The notes below the pieces were generated by a model that saw nothing but the letters and a program-made list of their open reading frames with translations, did no database searches and was not told the origin of the DNA. The translations under genes were made by a program, and so were the position numbers. Below, one piece after another: positions 63,770-64,000 of a stretch of DNA of 64,000 nucleotides (positions are counted from its first letter, which is position 1; the number at the start of each line of letters is the position of its first letter). The stretch is from Cacajao melanocephalus (taxonomy: Eukaryota; Chordata; Mammalia; Primates; Pitheciidae): NCBI GenBank assembly GCA_963573385.1, contig CAUYLG010075545.1, forward strand, positions 1 through 64,000, given 5' to 3'.

Positions 63770-63900
63770 TTCTACTGACCTTTGGCTCCTATATGTCTTC
63801 CTCTCTGGCCACTTTCTCAAAATACTCCTTCAGAAGCCTTTCACTCAACCTAAAAATAGCTCCCAGATGCTACCTTACTTTGTAGCCTCTTTCCCCCTTA
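63770..63900 (+). mobile_element. L2 fragment
   Basis: TCTCTGGCCACTTTCTCAAA, then CAACCTAAAAATAGCTCCC, then TACTTTGTAGCCTC fits sense L2 3' UTR. Decayed. Confidence 0.45.
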
Positions 63901-64000
63901 CTGAGATTGTGTAATTAGGAAAGACAGCAGGAAGAGAGTAAGGACAATATGTTTTTGGTTCAAAACAAGTTCACTCCTTAGCAGATCTTTTCTTGGTATC

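Overview
The window reads as ordinary primate, most likely human, nuclear DNA from an AT-rich, gene-poor intergenic or intronic region. The main evidence is the mix of interspersed repeats: eight Alu elements, three 3' fragments of primate-type L1 (L1P), an MSTA-type MaLR solo LTR, and an older mammalian layer of MIR, L2, L1M, MLT1, MER5A, MER20 and Tigger copies. I find no protein-coding gene, rRNA, tRNA, CRISPR array or bacterial-style operon. The longest open frames (155, 127, 123 and 122 codons) match no protein family I recognise. Several of the open frames lie inside repeats, and none has an initiation context, promoter or exon chain that would make it a gene.

Layout. 0-3.8 kb: 3' end of a broken L1P, an Alu abutting a truncated Tigger-type element, two L1M pieces in opposite orientation and a second Alu. 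3.8-12.4 kb: mostly unassigned sequence with two inverted Alus. 12.4-16.6 kb: dense nested ancient L1M copies. One is split by an unidentified repeat, and another by both a Tigger element with intact TA target duplication and an L1P 3' fragment. 16.6-27 kb: MIR, L1P, L2 and MER20 pieces in otherwise unassigned DNA, then an Alu. 27.1-30.6 kb: two MER-type class I retroviral LTRs in opposite orientation, about 1.9 kb apart, that share one sequence module. 31-41 kb: the most repeat-poor part, broken only by an old LTR-like stretch and one Alu near 34.2-35.0 kb. 40.9-46.7 kb: L2, MLT1, MIR, a (TG)n tract, an L2 run, an 81-nt near-perfect hairpin, L1M, MER5A, Alu and MIR. 46.7-64 kb: scattered MIR and L2 fragments, an ancient DNA transposon split by an Alu with a clear target duplication, a long L2 copy, (TG)n tracts, and an L1M split by an MSTA solo LTR with a perfect 5-bp target duplication.

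Nothing here works together as a gene system. The window records successive insertions, and the nesting gives their relative order: L2, MIR, L1M and old DNA transposons first, then MLT1, Tigger and the MER-type LTRs, then MSTA, L1P and Alu. Repeat names rest on recognising consensus features by eye, so subfamily calls and outer boundaries are approximate. The items most worth a second look are the 81-nt hairpin at 45236-45316, a splice-flanked open segment at 36698-36763, and the repeat-poor interval at 35-41 kb.
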